From NCBI RefSeq assembly GCF_028623165.1, contig NZ_CP117768.1, positions 4,278,001 to 4,342,000 on the forward strand: a stretch of 64,000 nucleotides of DNA, written 5' to 3'. This document shows, one piece after another, positions 27,876 to 36,569 of this stretch (positions within the stretch are counted from its first letter, which is position 1; the number at the start of each line of letters is the position of its first letter). Position numbers and translations under genes: made by a program. Source of the DNA: Nostoc sp. UHCC 0926 (GTDB lineage Bacteria > Cyanobacteriota > Cyanobacteriia > Cyanobacteriales > Nostocaceae). The notes beneath the pieces were generated by a model. That model did not search any database, was not told the DNA's origin, and worked only from the letters and a program-made list of their open reading frames with translations.

Positions 27876-28167
27876 GTCCGCACTCCTTTTCTGTTTACTT
27901 GAGAGTAAGTTGTGACACTCTGAACTTTATCTTTATCGTACCAAGTAGCGGCTTTGCGAACGTTCTACTATCCTACGGGAAGCCACTTTCAGCGCTAACG
28001 TAGCATTCGCAATCATCTATTATAAGTAATTTGCCGGAGATGATATCAGTTGGTAAAAAAAATTTAAATATTTTACTGCGAAAATACTCTATGGGGGCAT
28101 TGCATCTTTATACTGAGTAGAGCTTTAATTAAAGGCTGACCCTTGAATTTTAGAAGGCTTGAGTGTA

Positions 28168-29223
28168 ATGAAAACCCTGTCTGGATTGCTATTGGCACTC
28201 AGCTTCATGGTAGTAGCTTGCAGTCCACCTCAGAATACGGCGGTGTCTCCCAGCCCTGAAGTAACAACTACTCCAGTTGCAGCAGGAGAGCAAAAGACAC
28301 AAAGTAAGCTTTTAGTTGTAACAACAGTTGCTCCTTTAACAAATATTGTCAGCAACATTGCAGGCGATCGCCTAGAAGTTAAAGGCATTATTCCAGAAGG
28401 AACCGACTCTCACACCTTTGAGCCTCGTCCTAGCGATGCCGATCTACTATCCAAAGCTAATCTGATCATCGCTAATGGGTTGCATTTAGAATCCCCAACC
28501 GAAAAACTAGCGATCGCCTCTAAGCCCAAAGAAACTAAAATCTTTGAACTAGGCAGTAAAACTATTACCCAAGACCAATGGCTTTTCGACTTCAGCTTTC
28601 CGAAAGAAAAAGGTGATCCCAATCCTCATCTGTGGGTAAACCCCAAGTATGCTGAGGCTTATGCCAAACTAGCTGCCGAACAATTAACGACTTTAGACCC
28701 TGCTGGCAAAGATTATTACGCTACCAATCTGAAAAATTATTTACAACGCCTAGAAGCCCTAGACAAAGCAACACGGGAAATCGTCGCCACTATTCCCGCT
28801 AAAAACCGTAAACTTTTGACCTACCACGATTCTTGGGCCTATTGGGCTAGAGAGTATGGTTTTCAAGTGATTGGTGCAATCCAACCTTCAGATTTTAAAG
28901 AACCTTCCGCTAAAGATGTAGCAAAGCTTATTGACCAAGTTCGGAAAGTGGGCGTCCCAGCAATTTTTGGTTCTGAGGTCTATCCCAGCAAGGTAGAAGA
29001 ACAAATTGCCCGCGAAGCAAATGTAAAAACCGCTAACACCGCCGATGACGAGTTACCAGGTAAGGGGTCAGCCAATGCACTTGAAAATACTAATCCTGAG
29101 CATACCTATATTGGCATGATGGCTAACAATATGCGGATTATCGGCTCTAGCTTGGGGGGAAATTCTGATTTAGTGAAAAACTTGAATACTGCAAATGTCG
29201 TCGGTCCAACAGCAACTAAGTAG
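28168..29223 (+). CDS. znuA: Metal ABC transporter substrate-binding lipoprotein, zinc type
   Basis: 351 residues from the ATG at 28168; a TTG three codons earlier is less likely. Lipoprotein signal peptide with lipobox Cys18 (MVVACSPP). Cluster A-I metal-binding protein: ligands are His82 (DSHTFEPRPSD), His in NPHLWVNPKYA, His in LTYHDSWAYWA and Asp in NTADDELPG. A His at the third site, where Mn/Fe members have Glu, points to zinc (as in TroA/ZnuA). It lacks the long His-rich loop of many ZnuA proteins. First gene of a three-gene operon with ATPase and permease. Confidence 0.85.
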   Translation: MKTLSGLLLALSFMVVACSPPQNTAVSPSPEVTTTPVAAGEQKTQSKLLVVTTVAPLTNIVSNIAGDRLEVKGIIPEGTDSHTFEPRPSDADLLSKANLIIANGLHLESPTEKLAIASKPKETKIFELGSKTITQDQWLFDFSFPKEKGDPNPHLWVNPKYAEAYAKLAAEQLTTLDPAGKDYYATNLKNYLQRLEALDKATREIVATIPAKNRKLLTYHDSWAYWAREYGFQVIGAIQPSDFKEPSAKDVAKLIDQVRKVGVPAIFGSEVYPSKVEEQIAREANVKTANTADDELPGKGSANALENTNPEHTYIGMMANNMRIIGSSLGGNSDLVKNLNTANVVGPTATK

Positions 29224-29241
29224 CATAGAGAAAATAAGTGC

Positions 29242-30075
29242 ATGGAACCGATACTTGAAGTTAGAAATTTGACTTGTGGCTACCAAACCCAGCCAGTTTT
29301 TACGGGTGTTAATTTGACGCTTTACCCTGGTCAACTGACCGGCTTGGTGGGGCCTTCTGGCAGTGGTAAAAGCACTTTAATTAGAGCGATTTTAGGGTTG
29401 GTGATTCCTTGGACTGGAGAAATTTGGTTTCGAGGAAAGCGCTTAAAGCCTGGATTAGCACCGCCTTTGGTGGGCTATGTGCCGCAAGTGGAAACAGTAG
29501 ATTGGACTTTTCCCGTCACGGCTCTGGAAGTGGTAATGATGGGGCGTTACCAAAAACAGAAAATGCTGCCTTGGTCTTCAAAACGCGATCGCCAAGTTGC
29601 TAGCGAACTCCTAGAACGCGTCGGCATTGCCCATGTTGCCCATCAACCCATCGGTAATCTATCCGGTGGTCAACAGCAAAGGGTTTTCATTGCCCGTGCT
29701 TTAGTAGGAGAGCCGGAAATCGTTCTTTTAGATGAACCTACCAGTAGTTCAGACTTGCACGTTCAACACGAACTTTTGCACCTATTAGCTGATTTGAATC
29801 AGCAAGGTTTGACAATTATCCTCTCCACCCATGACCTCAACTCAGTAGCTACTCATTTGCCTTGGGTAGTTTGTTTCAACCACGGTTTAATCAGCCAAGG
29901 TGAACCGATCGATATCTTCACTCCCGCCAACCTTGAGCAGACTTTTGGTGGAGAAATGGTGGTTTTCTATCAAGAAGACCGAATCTTAATCGCTAGTGGC
30001 GGTACTTCTGTACGCCATCAAATGCAAGATAATTTGCCCCACGCACTACGCCGCTCTAACTCGAAGTCTGCTTAA
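29242..30075 (+). CDS. znuC: Metal ABC transporter ATP-binding protein
   Basis: 277 residues. Walker [10 protein letters not shown] (about 36-44), signature LSGGQQQR (about 140-147), Walker B EIVLLDEPTSSSD and the switch His (STHDLNSVA). It powers zinc or related metal uptake with the membrane protein encoded after it. It starts 18 bases after the binding-protein gene, as expected for one operon. The C-terminal tail (about 245-277) is short and shows no Zn-binding His run. Confidence 0.88.
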   Translation: MEPILEVRNLTCGYQTQPVFTGVNLTLYPGQLTGLVGPSGSGKSTLIRAILGLVIPWTGEIWFRGKRLKPGLAPPLVGYVPQVETVDWTFPVTALEVVMMGRYQKQKMLPWSSKRDRQVASELLERVGIAHVAHQPIGNLSGGQQQRVFIARALVGEPEIVLLDEPTSSSDLHVQHELLHLLADLNQQGLTIILSTHDLNSVATHLPWVVCFNHGLISQGEPIDIFTPANLEQTFGGEMVVFYQEDRILIASGGTSVRHQMQDNLPHALRRSNSKSA

Positions 30076-30181
30076 AATAAATACTTAGCGTTGCTGATTG
30101 ACAGGATCAAAAGCTCACGCTCCAGGAGCCAAATAAAAAAGACTAATTCATTCTCAAATTCAGCAATTCTAAATAGTTTAT

Positions 30182-31036
30182 ATGGATTTTTTACTCACAC
30201 CCTTTCATTACGAATTTTTTCGCCGTGCGATTTTAGTAGGCATGATGGCAGGGCTATTATGCGGCATTATGGGAGTTTATATTACAACTCGCAGGATGAG
30301 TTACATTGCCCACGGTTTATCTCATGCGATTTTGGGTGGAGCTGTGCTGAGTTATGTACTGGGCTTGAATTTTTACATTGGCTCTGGTATTTGGGGTTTT
30401 GCAGCTGCCCTGTTGATTCAATATCTGACTGGACGCAAAGTCTACTCGGATGCAGCTATTGGGATTGTGACAACTGCTAGCTTTGCTTTGGGAGTAGCTG
30501 TGATCAGTAGCTATCGCAAGTTTAGCCAAAACTTTGAAGCCGCTTTGTTTGGCAATGTATTGGGAGTTTCCCCTAATGATTTGTGGGTGGTGACAGGTGT
30601 AACGATCGTCTTACTGAGTCTTGTTTTCTTGTTTTATCGCCCATTGCTGTTTTGGTGTTTTGACCGAGAAGTTGCTCAGGTTCACGGTGTACCCGTTTTT
30701 GCAATGGATACTTTATTTGCTTTAATGTTGGCAACTTTACTGGTGGCAACACTGAATGTGTTAGGGGTGACACTAATTATTTCAGCAGTGGTAATTCCAG
30801 CATCAATTGCCCGATTAGTGAGCGATCGCTTTGGTTATCTGATGATTATTTCTGGCATTCTAGGAGCAGCAATTTCCTTTGTGGGGATTTACCTCAGCTA
30901 CTACCTCGATATCGCCTCTGGAGCCAGTGTAGTGCTGCTTTCAACCGCCATATTTGCCTGTGTGCTGCTCGGTATGAGTCTGCAAGCCCGACACAAACGC
31001 CGTTTCTCTCCTTTTTTTACAAAACACGAACGGTGA
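30182..31036 (+). CDS. znuB: Metal ABC transporter permease
   Basis: 284 residues of the ABC-3 family with about eight membrane segments. Conserved features: MAGLLCGIMGVYITTRRMSY, GLSHAILGGAVLSYVLG, and TLNVLGVTLIISAVVIPASI with the Pro near 212. It is the channel for the metal delivered by the lipoprotein at 28.2 kb. A 106-base gap separates it from the ATPase gene, but orientation and family make an operon likely. The C-terminus ends in basic residues (RHKRRFSPFFTKHER). Confidence 0.88.
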   Translation: MDFLLTPFHYEFFRRAILVGMMAGLLCGIMGVYITTRRMSYIAHGLSHAILGGAVLSYVLGLNFYIGSGIWGFAAALLIQYLTGRKVYSDAAIGIVTTASFALGVAVISSYRKFSQNFEAALFGNVLGVSPNDLWVVTGVTIVLLSLVFLFYRPLLFWCFDREVAQVHGVPVFAMDTLFALMLATLLVATLNVLGVTLIISAVVIPASIARLVSDRFGYLMIISGILGAAISFVGIYLSYYLDIASGASVVLLSTAIFACVLLGMSLQARHKRRFSPFFTKHER

Positions 31037-31162
31037 GATTTTTAAGAGGACTGAAGGGACGATCACAACTTTTCAAGACAAAGAACACAGAGGAAGAGAA
31101 GTAGAGGAATTAGCTAATTTTGCACTGCGAAGGTAGTAATTCTATCTTGGAGTTGTCACAGA

Positions 31163-31255
31163 TTAACTGCTGCGACTAAAAAATATAGCAGCTATGACAA
31201 TTAAACCTAAAAGTGCTAAAGGAACCCAGAGATTAGGGATATCTGACAAACTCAT
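31163..31255 (-). CDS. Possible 30-residue single-span membrane peptide
   Basis: Minus-strand frame from the ATG complementary to 31253-31255 to TAA. Sequence starts MSLSDIPNLWVPLALLGLIV and ends IFFSRSS: a polar start, about 18 hydrophobic residues and a basic end. The size and topology are like small photosystem or cytochrome b6f subunits, but it matches none of the ones I know (PsbM, PetN, PsaM, PsbX, Ycf12). The ATG touches an interspersed repeat and there is no clear ribosome-binding site. Confidence 0.35.
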   Translation of the reverse strand: MSLSDIPNLWVPLALLGLIVIAAIFFSRSS

Positions 31256-31257
31256 AC

Positions 31258-31343
31258 CATTTTGGATTTTAGATTTTAGACTTCGGCTTCTCTACCAGAC
31301 GCTCTTGCGTTCGCTCAGTCGAACGATTTTGGATTTTAGATTG
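31258..31343. repeat. Interspersed repeat (same family as the ldpA insertion)
   Basis: ATTTTGGATTTTAGATTTTA, ACTTCGGC, a variable stretch, then GCTCAGTCGAACGATTTTGG and ATTTTAGATTG. This intergenic copy keeps the same order of blocks as 6605-6714 inside ldpA. Confidence 0.7.
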
Positions 31344-31597
31344 ACCCCAGCAATCAAGTCACTTGAAAAGTCAATTAATTTTGGATAATAGAATTATTCT
31401 CGCGTTTAAATTCGCAAGTCTCAAACATGCATTAAATAATGGAACGCAAGAATCTTCTCTACGAGAGGCTCCGCCAACAATTCCATTATCCAAAATTTAA
31501 ACATCGTAAATTCGGTGATTCAAGATTCAAGAAAGTAGGACTGAATTTATAAACGTAGCTGGCTGTTAATGCCCAAATTGTCGTAACGACACAATAT
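31344..31597. other. Intergenic region downstream of the transaldolase gene
   Basis: AT-rich with short inverted blocks (ATTAAATAATGGAACG, then CAATTCCATTATCC around 31431 and 31479). No gene seen. Confidence 0.4.
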
Positions 31598-32236
31598 TTA
31601 AATCGTTAAGCCGATACCTCCTTTAGCGAATTCTTCAACAGTTTTTTGTGAAAATTGATGAGTAGCGATCGCCTGCAACATTGCCAGTGGTAAAGTCAAA
31701 TGATCCGCCCCAGCTTGCAATGAGGCGGCTGCTTCTTCGGGAGATTTGATACTAGCTGCCAAGATTTCAGTATCACTGCCTTGGAGGACGCTAGCCATAT
31801 CCCGGATTAAGGCAATACCATCACCTAACAACCGTGTAGCGCGATTTACATAAGCTATGGTAATTTTAGCACCTGCTTCCCGTGCTACTGCTGCCTGTGC
31901 TGCACTGTAAATCGCTGTCACTGAACAAGTAATTTCTGAGGATAGAATCGCCACCACTTCAAACCCTAACGGTGTTGCAGGAATCTTCAAAATTGTTTGC
32001 GAACCAATAATCTCGAAAGCTTTTCTACCTTCAGCTAGCATTCCAGCTTTATCAGATGCCACAAGTTGATAGTATAACGGGCCAGAAGTCAAGGCAACCA
32101 ATTTTTTGAGCGTGGTTTCTGGTGGGATATCGCTTTGAGACAACAACGTGGGATTTGTTGTAATGCCTTTCACCCATCCCCAAAGCTTAACAACTTCAGC
32201 TTCAGATGCGATCGCCGAGTCTAGATAAATTGCCAT
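31598..32236 (-). CDS. Transaldolase / fructose-6-phosphate aldolase-like protein
   Basis: 212 residues, the short single-domain class. The N-terminus MAIYLDSAIASEAEVVKLWG and the motif GITTNPTLL (about 24-32) are typical. Lys84 in TILKIPATPLG is the Schiff-base lysine. The protein is a TIM-barrel that transfers or cleaves a dihydroxyacetone unit in the cytoplasm. Canonical cyanobacterial transaldolase in the pentose-phosphate pathway is a longer enzyme, so this is a second, TalC/FSA-like type. Its exact substrate cannot be read from sequence. Confidence 0.85.
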   Translation of the reverse strand: MAIYLDSAIASEAEVVKLWGWVKGITTNPTLLSQSDIPPETTLKKLVALTSGPLYYQLVASDKAGMLAEGRKAFEIIGSQTILKIPATPLGFEVVAILSSEITCSVTAIYSAAQAAVAREAGAKITIAYVNRATRLLGDGIALIRDMASVLQGSDTEILAASIKSPEEAAASLQAGADHLTLPLAMLQAIATHQFSQKTVEEFAKGGIGLTI

Positions 32237-32454
32237 AATTTCTCCCGATCAATTCCCCGATATTAGTATGTAATAGCTGCACGTGATTAGTCCCAAGTTA
32301 CAACAGTTTTTAATTGGATAGAACACAGGTGGAGCATCCCAGTTTTTTGCCAAGAGGGGAAAAATCAGTCAGGATTAAAGAGAAGGGGCAACTTGGTATG
32401 AGATATCGTCCTGGCACGCCCGCTATTGGAAGTAACTAGCTACTCCTCAATCCA

Positions 32455-33651
32455 TTACAAAAAATTCACAATCCCCAGACGCAAGACTTCTCGCGTAAAG
32501 TCACAGGAATACCCGATAGTTGCATCAGCAAGAAACTTGCCAGCCAAACACTCTTTTGTCACCCCATAGCCCCCAAGAATTTCAACTGCTGTTTGTGCGT
32601 TTTTGATTGCAACATCCACTGCAAAAGTCTTGGCGGCTGGTGCTTTGACTGTGGCGGCAAGTTGGGGAGAAGTTTCTGCTGTACGGGCAGCATCCCATAC
32701 TACCAGTCGTGCAGCCTGGGTGTTAATCATCATATCTGCTAATTTTAAAGCCACTGCCTGATGTTCGATAATCGGACGACCCCAACTAACTCTTTGCTTG
32801 GCATAATTCAAAGCATACTCATAAGCAGCACGAGCCAAACCAACATAAGAAGCTGCCAGCCCAATAGCTACTTCTGGAACCAACATCAGTAGTTTTCCTG
32901 CTTCCCCTTCTTGTCCAATCAGATTTTGTGCAGCGACTAAGACGTTATCCAGGCAAATCTCAGCATGATGGGAGGCTTTCCAACCAATCATCTGTGTCTT
33001 TTTGCCAAACTTAATCCCAGGTGTATCTGTTGGAACATAAAAGATAGACAAACTTTCGCGCAATGGTTTATCCATCGCTGTACGGGCAATGATAAAGTAG
33101 GCATCCGCAATTCCAGCATTTGTGACTAACGAGGATTTTGTTCCATTGAGAATGTATCCATTGCCTTCACGTGCTGCAAAGGTCTTCATCCCAATATTGG
33201 GATCTGGGAGCGGGCAGAACAAATCGGAGGTGGCGACATTAGATTCACTCTCTGCGGCGCTAAATAGATGTGGTTTTTCGGATTTGACAAAAGATAGTAT
33301 TCGTTCTTGCTGTTCTTGGGTTGCAACTCTGCTGACAAACAGCGACATCGCTGCGGTGAGATTAAAGTAACTACAAGCAATGCTGACATCAACAGCGCCT
33401 ATTTCTTCTAACACTACAGCTAAGTCTATGCACTTTCTACCCATACCTCCTAGCTCTTTTGGAACCATCAAGGATGTGAATCCCAATTCAGCCCCTTTAT
33501 AGAACACCTGTTTGCAGAAATCCCAAGGTTCCATTTCTAGATTGTTAGACTCTTCAATTATTTGAACAATAGGCCCAATTTTGTTTTGAGCAAAGTCACG
33601 CGCAAGTGACTGCAACATCTGCTGTTCTTGAGTGAGGCTAAAGTCAATCAT
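32455..33651 (-). CDS. Acyl-CoA dehydrogenase family protein
   Basis: 398 residues in the usual order: N-terminal helical domain (FSLTQEQQMLQSLARDFAQN), middle beta domain (FAAREGNGYILNGTKSSLVTNAG) and C-terminal FAD-binding helical domain (QRVSWGRPIIEHQAV, ILGGYGVTKECLAGKFLADA). Most cyanobacteria lack full beta-oxidation and no partner enzyme (ETF, thiolase, hydratase) is in the window, so the true substrate may be another acyl thioester, for example in amino-acid or secondary metabolism. It is divergent from the DUF4157 gene with only 33 bases between start codons. Confidence 0.85.
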   Translation of the reverse strand: MIDFSLTQEQQMLQSLARDFAQNKIGPIVQIIEESNNLEMEPWDFCKQVFYKGAELGFTSLMVPKELGGMGRKCIDLAVVLEEIGAVDVSIACSYFNLTAAMSLFVSRVATQEQQERILSFVKSEKPHLFSAAESESNVATSDLFCPLPDPNIGMKTFAAREGNGYILNGTKSSLVTNAGIADAYFIIARTAMDKPLRESLSIFYVPTDTPGIKFGKKTQMIGWKASHHAEICLDNVLVAAQNLIGQEGEAGKLLMLVPEVAIGLAASYVGLARAAYEYALNYAKQRVSWGRPIIEHQAVALKLADMMINTQAARLVVWDAARTAETSPQLAATVKAPAAKTFAVDVAIKNAQTAVEILGGYGVTKECLAGKFLADATIGYSCDFTREVLRLGIVNFL

Positions 33652-33684
33652 TTTTATTTTTTATTTATTCTTACACAGCAGCAT

Positions 33685-34827
33685 ATGGAGGCAACCAAAC
33701 TAGAGATACAGGCGAGTATACAGCGAGAATCGTTGCCAGAAGATGATTATATGCAAATGAAGCCAGAACGCAGTATACAGCGAGAATCGTTGCCAGAAAA
33801 TGATTATATGCAAATGAAGCCAGAACGCAGTATACAGCGAGAATCGTTGCCAGAAGATGATTATATGCAAATGAAACCGATGGTGCAGCGTCGTGCGTAT
33901 GTCGGTGGCATAGGTACATCTCCTGATTTAGAAACAGGTATACAGCAGGCACGGGGGAGCGGACAACCACTAGCTAAAAGTGTTAGGCAACCAATGGAAC
34001 AGGCTTTTGGGGCTGATTTCAGTGGAGTGAAGGTTCACACTGATACTCAGGCTGATCAGTTTAATCAATCGATACAGGCAAAGGCGTTTACTACGGGGCA
34101 AGATGTGTTCTTCCGACAGGGGGCGTATGAGCTGGGGAGTCGCGGGGGGCAGGAGTTGTTGGCGCATGAGTTAACTCATGTTATGCAGCAAAAAGGGAGA
34201 TCTGTACAGCGACAAAAGCAGAATCAAGATATTCAGCTATCTACAAAAGAATTGTTGCCTATAGAGTCTGCGCCAGCAGATTGGACTATCCAATGTATGT
34301 TAACTACGGAACAAAATAACCCAGAGCAACAAAATGCACCAAGCACCCAGCTAACAGGAGCAACGCAGGTGAAATATCTTGCTAAAAATTTGATCTTACA
34401 AGGTGTTGAAGAAAAGACCGTGAAGGATTTGGTTGAAAAAATACTCGTTCAGGTTAGGACAAAGGGAGAAAAGGAGAAGATCGCCGCTAATGTAAGCGGA
34501 CATCTGTATGAATTGCTAAAATGGGAGAAGTATGTCAAGAAAAAGTATAATACTAACGAAGCAAGTAATAAAGCAGACTTAATATATATAAAAAATGGTG
34601 AGACAAGAGCTTCACAGATAAAATGGTCAACGTCTGAAAACAAGCGGAGTGCATACAAAAACATAAATAATGTGATAGAGCAGTTAACAGGAAAAAAGGG
34701 AGAGCAACCACCATCGGATGCAAGACTGATAGTAGATGTCGTCATACAAAATATATCGGTAAAAGACCGCATTAAAGAGGAAGATTTAAGAACAAAACTA
34801 GAGCATTCAAAAATAAGAATAAACTAG
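33685..34827 (+). CDS. eCIS-core (DUF4157) protein with C-terminal nuclease-like domain; candidate injected toxin
   Basis: 380 residues from the ATG at 33685. (1) Three 19-residue repeats, SIQRESLPEDDYMQMKPER, at about 12-68. (2) A DUF4157/eCIS-core domain, about 93-170, with SGVKVHTDTQADQ, and the zinc-protease-like HELTH at 161-165. This domain marks proteins carried by extracellular contractile injection systems. (3) A C-terminal domain from about 225 with GHLYELLKWEKYV, then KADLIYIKNGETRASQIKWS; E276, D298, Q311 and K313 fit a PD-(D/E)XK nuclease variant (D...QxK). The toxin role is inference. The start crowds the divergent gene, so the N-terminus may be truncated. Confidence 0.75.
   Translation: MEATKLEIQASIQRESLPEDDYMQMKPERSIQRESLPENDYMQMKPERSIQRESLPEDDYMQMKPMVQRRAYVGGIGTSPDLETGIQQARGSGQPLAKSVRQPMEQAFGADFSGVKVHTDTQADQFNQSIQAKAFTTGQDVFFRQGAYELGSRGGQELLAHELTHVMQQKGRSVQRQKQNQDIQLSTKELLPIESAPADWTIQCMLTTEQNNPEQQNAPSTQLTGATQVKYLAKNLILQGVEEKTVKDLVEKILVQVRTKGEKEKIAANVSGHLYELLKWEKYVKKKYNTNEASNKADLIYIKNGETRASQIKWSTSENKRSAYKNINNVIEQLTGKKGEQPPSDARLIVDVVIQNISVKDRIKEEDLRTKLEHSKIRIN
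33715..33885 (+). repeat. Three 57-bp tandem repeats inside the DUF4157 gene
   Basis: Units at 33715-33771, 33772-33828 and 33829-33885 begin AGTATACAGCGAGAATCGTT. Units are nearly identical (GAAGAT versus GAAAAT is one difference); the last differs at its end. Near-identity implies recent expansion or gene conversion. Confidence 0.9.
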
Positions 34828-34838
34828 AAGAAAAAAAT

Positions 34839-35042
34839 TTGGTAGTCAAGGTGACTCACCTGAATCAAGACGGATCGAGCACTAAATCATTTTCTTCTTT
34901 ATCACCAAACGGCGAATTTGATTATAAGGAAGAGAAGAAGGTAAGACTAGAGGTAAATCAAGTTTTGCAGATAGCACAGCAGTTACAAAATGAAATAAAA
35001 GAGAATCAACAAGCAGTGGAAACACTACTGTCAAGCTATTAA
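34839..35042 (+). CDS. Small charged protein downstream of the DUF4157 gene; possible immunity partner
   Basis: 67 residues if the TTG at 34839 is used, 11 bases after the toxin stop; a GTG at 34851 is an alternative. The sequence begins VVKVTHLNQDGSSTKSFSSL and ends in a predicted helix or coiled coil (VNQVLQIAQQLQNEIKENQQ). I do not recognise a family. Position directly after a candidate toxin gene suggests an immunity or chaperone role, but its right end lies only 44 bases from tnpB copy 2, so it may instead be a gene truncated by that element. Confidence 0.45.
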   Translation: MVVKVTHLNQDGSSTKSFSSLSPNGEFDYKEEKKVRLEVNQVLQIAQQLQNEIKENQQAVETLLSSY

Positions 35043-35086
35043 AAATATTGCTTCTCTTTTTTTGTTCAAATATCTTTTTAATTAGA

Positions 35087-36292
35087 ATGCGCTTAACCCA
35101 CCAATACCGTCTACGCCTTACAAAGCAACAGATAACCACCTTTGAACAATGGCTAGAATTGTGTCGCCGTCAATATAACTACAGGTTGGCGGAACGGTTT
35201 AATTGGTGGGAGCAAAATCGCTGTGATGTTAACAGATGCTCTATTATTTCTTGCGGTATCGCACCACTAAAGGACAAACCTAACCGATGGTCACAACAGA
35301 AGGATTTAGCCAACACCAAAGCTTTATTCTCTAACTATAAAGACATCCCCTCCCACACACTCCAAGATGTAATCGCACGGGTTGAAAAGACGTTTGACCG
35401 TTGGTTGAAAGGAGATAGCAATGGTAAACGCTCTGGTCATCCCAGATTCAAAGGCAAAGGGCGTTATCATTCATTGACGTTTCCTGACCCTATCAAACTA
35501 GAACACCTGACGGGTAAATTTATCCAGTTACCCAAAATCGGCAAGGTGAAGATGATTTTGCACCGTCCCATTCCCGACGGATTTAAAATCAAGACTGCCA
35601 CGATTACCTATAAGGCTGACGGGTGGTACATCAGTCTTAGCCTGGAAGATGTGACAGTGCCTAGCCTTACAACTGATGTTATACCCACATCTGATAACAC
35701 CGTGGGCATTGACATGGGCTTAAAATCATTTTTGGTAACAAGTAATAACCAAGAAGTAAAGATTCCCCAACATTACCGCAAAGCCGAGAAGCGCCTGAAG
35801 CGGTTGCAGCGTCAACTTTCTCGGAAAAGGAAGGGGTCAAATCGTCGCAAGAAAGCGATTAAACGTGTTGCTAAATCTCATCTAAAAGTTGCCAATCAGC
35901 GCAAAGATTTCCACTATAAAACTGCATTATGGTTGCTAAATCAATCTCAGGTAATTGCATATGAAAACTTAAATATTAAAGGACTGGCAAAATCTATGCT
36001 TGCCAAGTCCGTAAACGATGCCGGATGGGGTCAATTTCTGCAAATTCTAAACACCAAGGCTGCAAGTGCTGGGTGTTTGGTAGTAGCGGTTAATCCACGA
36101 GGCACAAGCCAAGAGTGTTCTGACTGTGGAGCGACAGTTCCAAAAACACTGGCCGACAGATGGCACAACTGCCAGTGTGGCGCTAGTTATTGCCGTGACC
36201 ACAATGCAGCACGCAATATAAAACATAGGGCGGCGGGGCATCCCGTCCTTAAAGCTAGGGAAATGTCCGACGGGATACCGGGAGTCACCTAG
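35087..36292 (+). CDS. tnpB: TnpB RNA-guided nuclease (orphan IS200/IS605-type OrfB), copy 2
   Basis: 401 residues from the ATG at 35087 (MRLTHQYRLRLTKQQITTFE). The triad is intact: D in TVGIDMGLKSF, E in VIAYENLNIKGL, D in CRDHNAARNI, with zinc finger CSDCGA...CQCG. It is only distantly similar to copy 1, so the two derive from different elements. No TnpA. It lies directly behind the DUF4157 gene and its small partner with barely 45 bases upstream, less than a normal left end, so the element boundary may run inside the small gene. Confidence 0.9.
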   Translation: MRLTHQYRLRLTKQQITTFEQWLELCRRQYNYRLAERFNWWEQNRCDVNRCSIISCGIAPLKDKPNRWSQQKDLANTKALFSNYKDIPSHTLQDVIARVEKTFDRWLKGDSNGKRSGHPRFKGKGRYHSLTFPDPIKLEHLTGKFIQLPKIGKVKMILHRPIPDGFKIKTATITYKADGWYISLSLEDVTVPSLTTDVIPTSDNTVGIDMGLKSFLVTSNNQEVKIPQHYRKAEKRLKRLQRQLSRKRKGSNRRKKAIKRVAKSHLKVANQRKDFHYKTALWLLNQSQVIAYENLNIKGLAKSMLAKSVNDAGWGQFLQILNTKAASAGCLVVAVNPRGTSQECSDCGATVPKTLADRWHNCQCGASYCRDHNAARNIKHRAAGHPVLKAREMSDGIPGVT

Positions 36293-36335
36293 AAGCCCCC
36301 GCCGTCCCGGAGGGCGGCGCGGGGAGTATGTCACT
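36293..36335 (+). ncRNA. Right end / candidate omega-RNA 3' hairpin of tnpB copy 2
   Basis: Directly after the stop: GCCCCCGCCGT, a short loop, then GGCGGCGCGGGGAGTATGTC. The end GGGGAGTATGTCA matches the equivalent end of copy 1 (GGGGAGTGTCA). Bases after about 36335 would be the guide if the element is transcribed. Confidence 0.5.
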
Positions 36336-36569
36336 TTCCAATTTTAGGTAGAGTTTTGGCGGGTAGGGTCGCCCGATGGCTGCAAGAACCAGACATTTAA
36401 TACTACTCACAACTTCACTGAGGCGGTGGCGGCGCCATACTCCAACACGGAATCATCGGTATATGGACGGACATGAGATAACTTGTCATGCATCGTCACA
36501 CACAGATATTTTGACCCAGCTTTCAAGGGATAATTCTTGTTATACAGCAGCCTACACGGAGAAATTAAT
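36336..36569. other. Region between tnpB copy 2 and the CRP-AAA-polyferredoxin gene
   Basis: About 230 bp, no gene recognised. A short G/C-rich stretch around 36420 (GGCGGTGGCGGCGCC) stands out. Contains the leader of the next gene with a weak GGAGAAATTAAT site. Confidence 0.35.
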
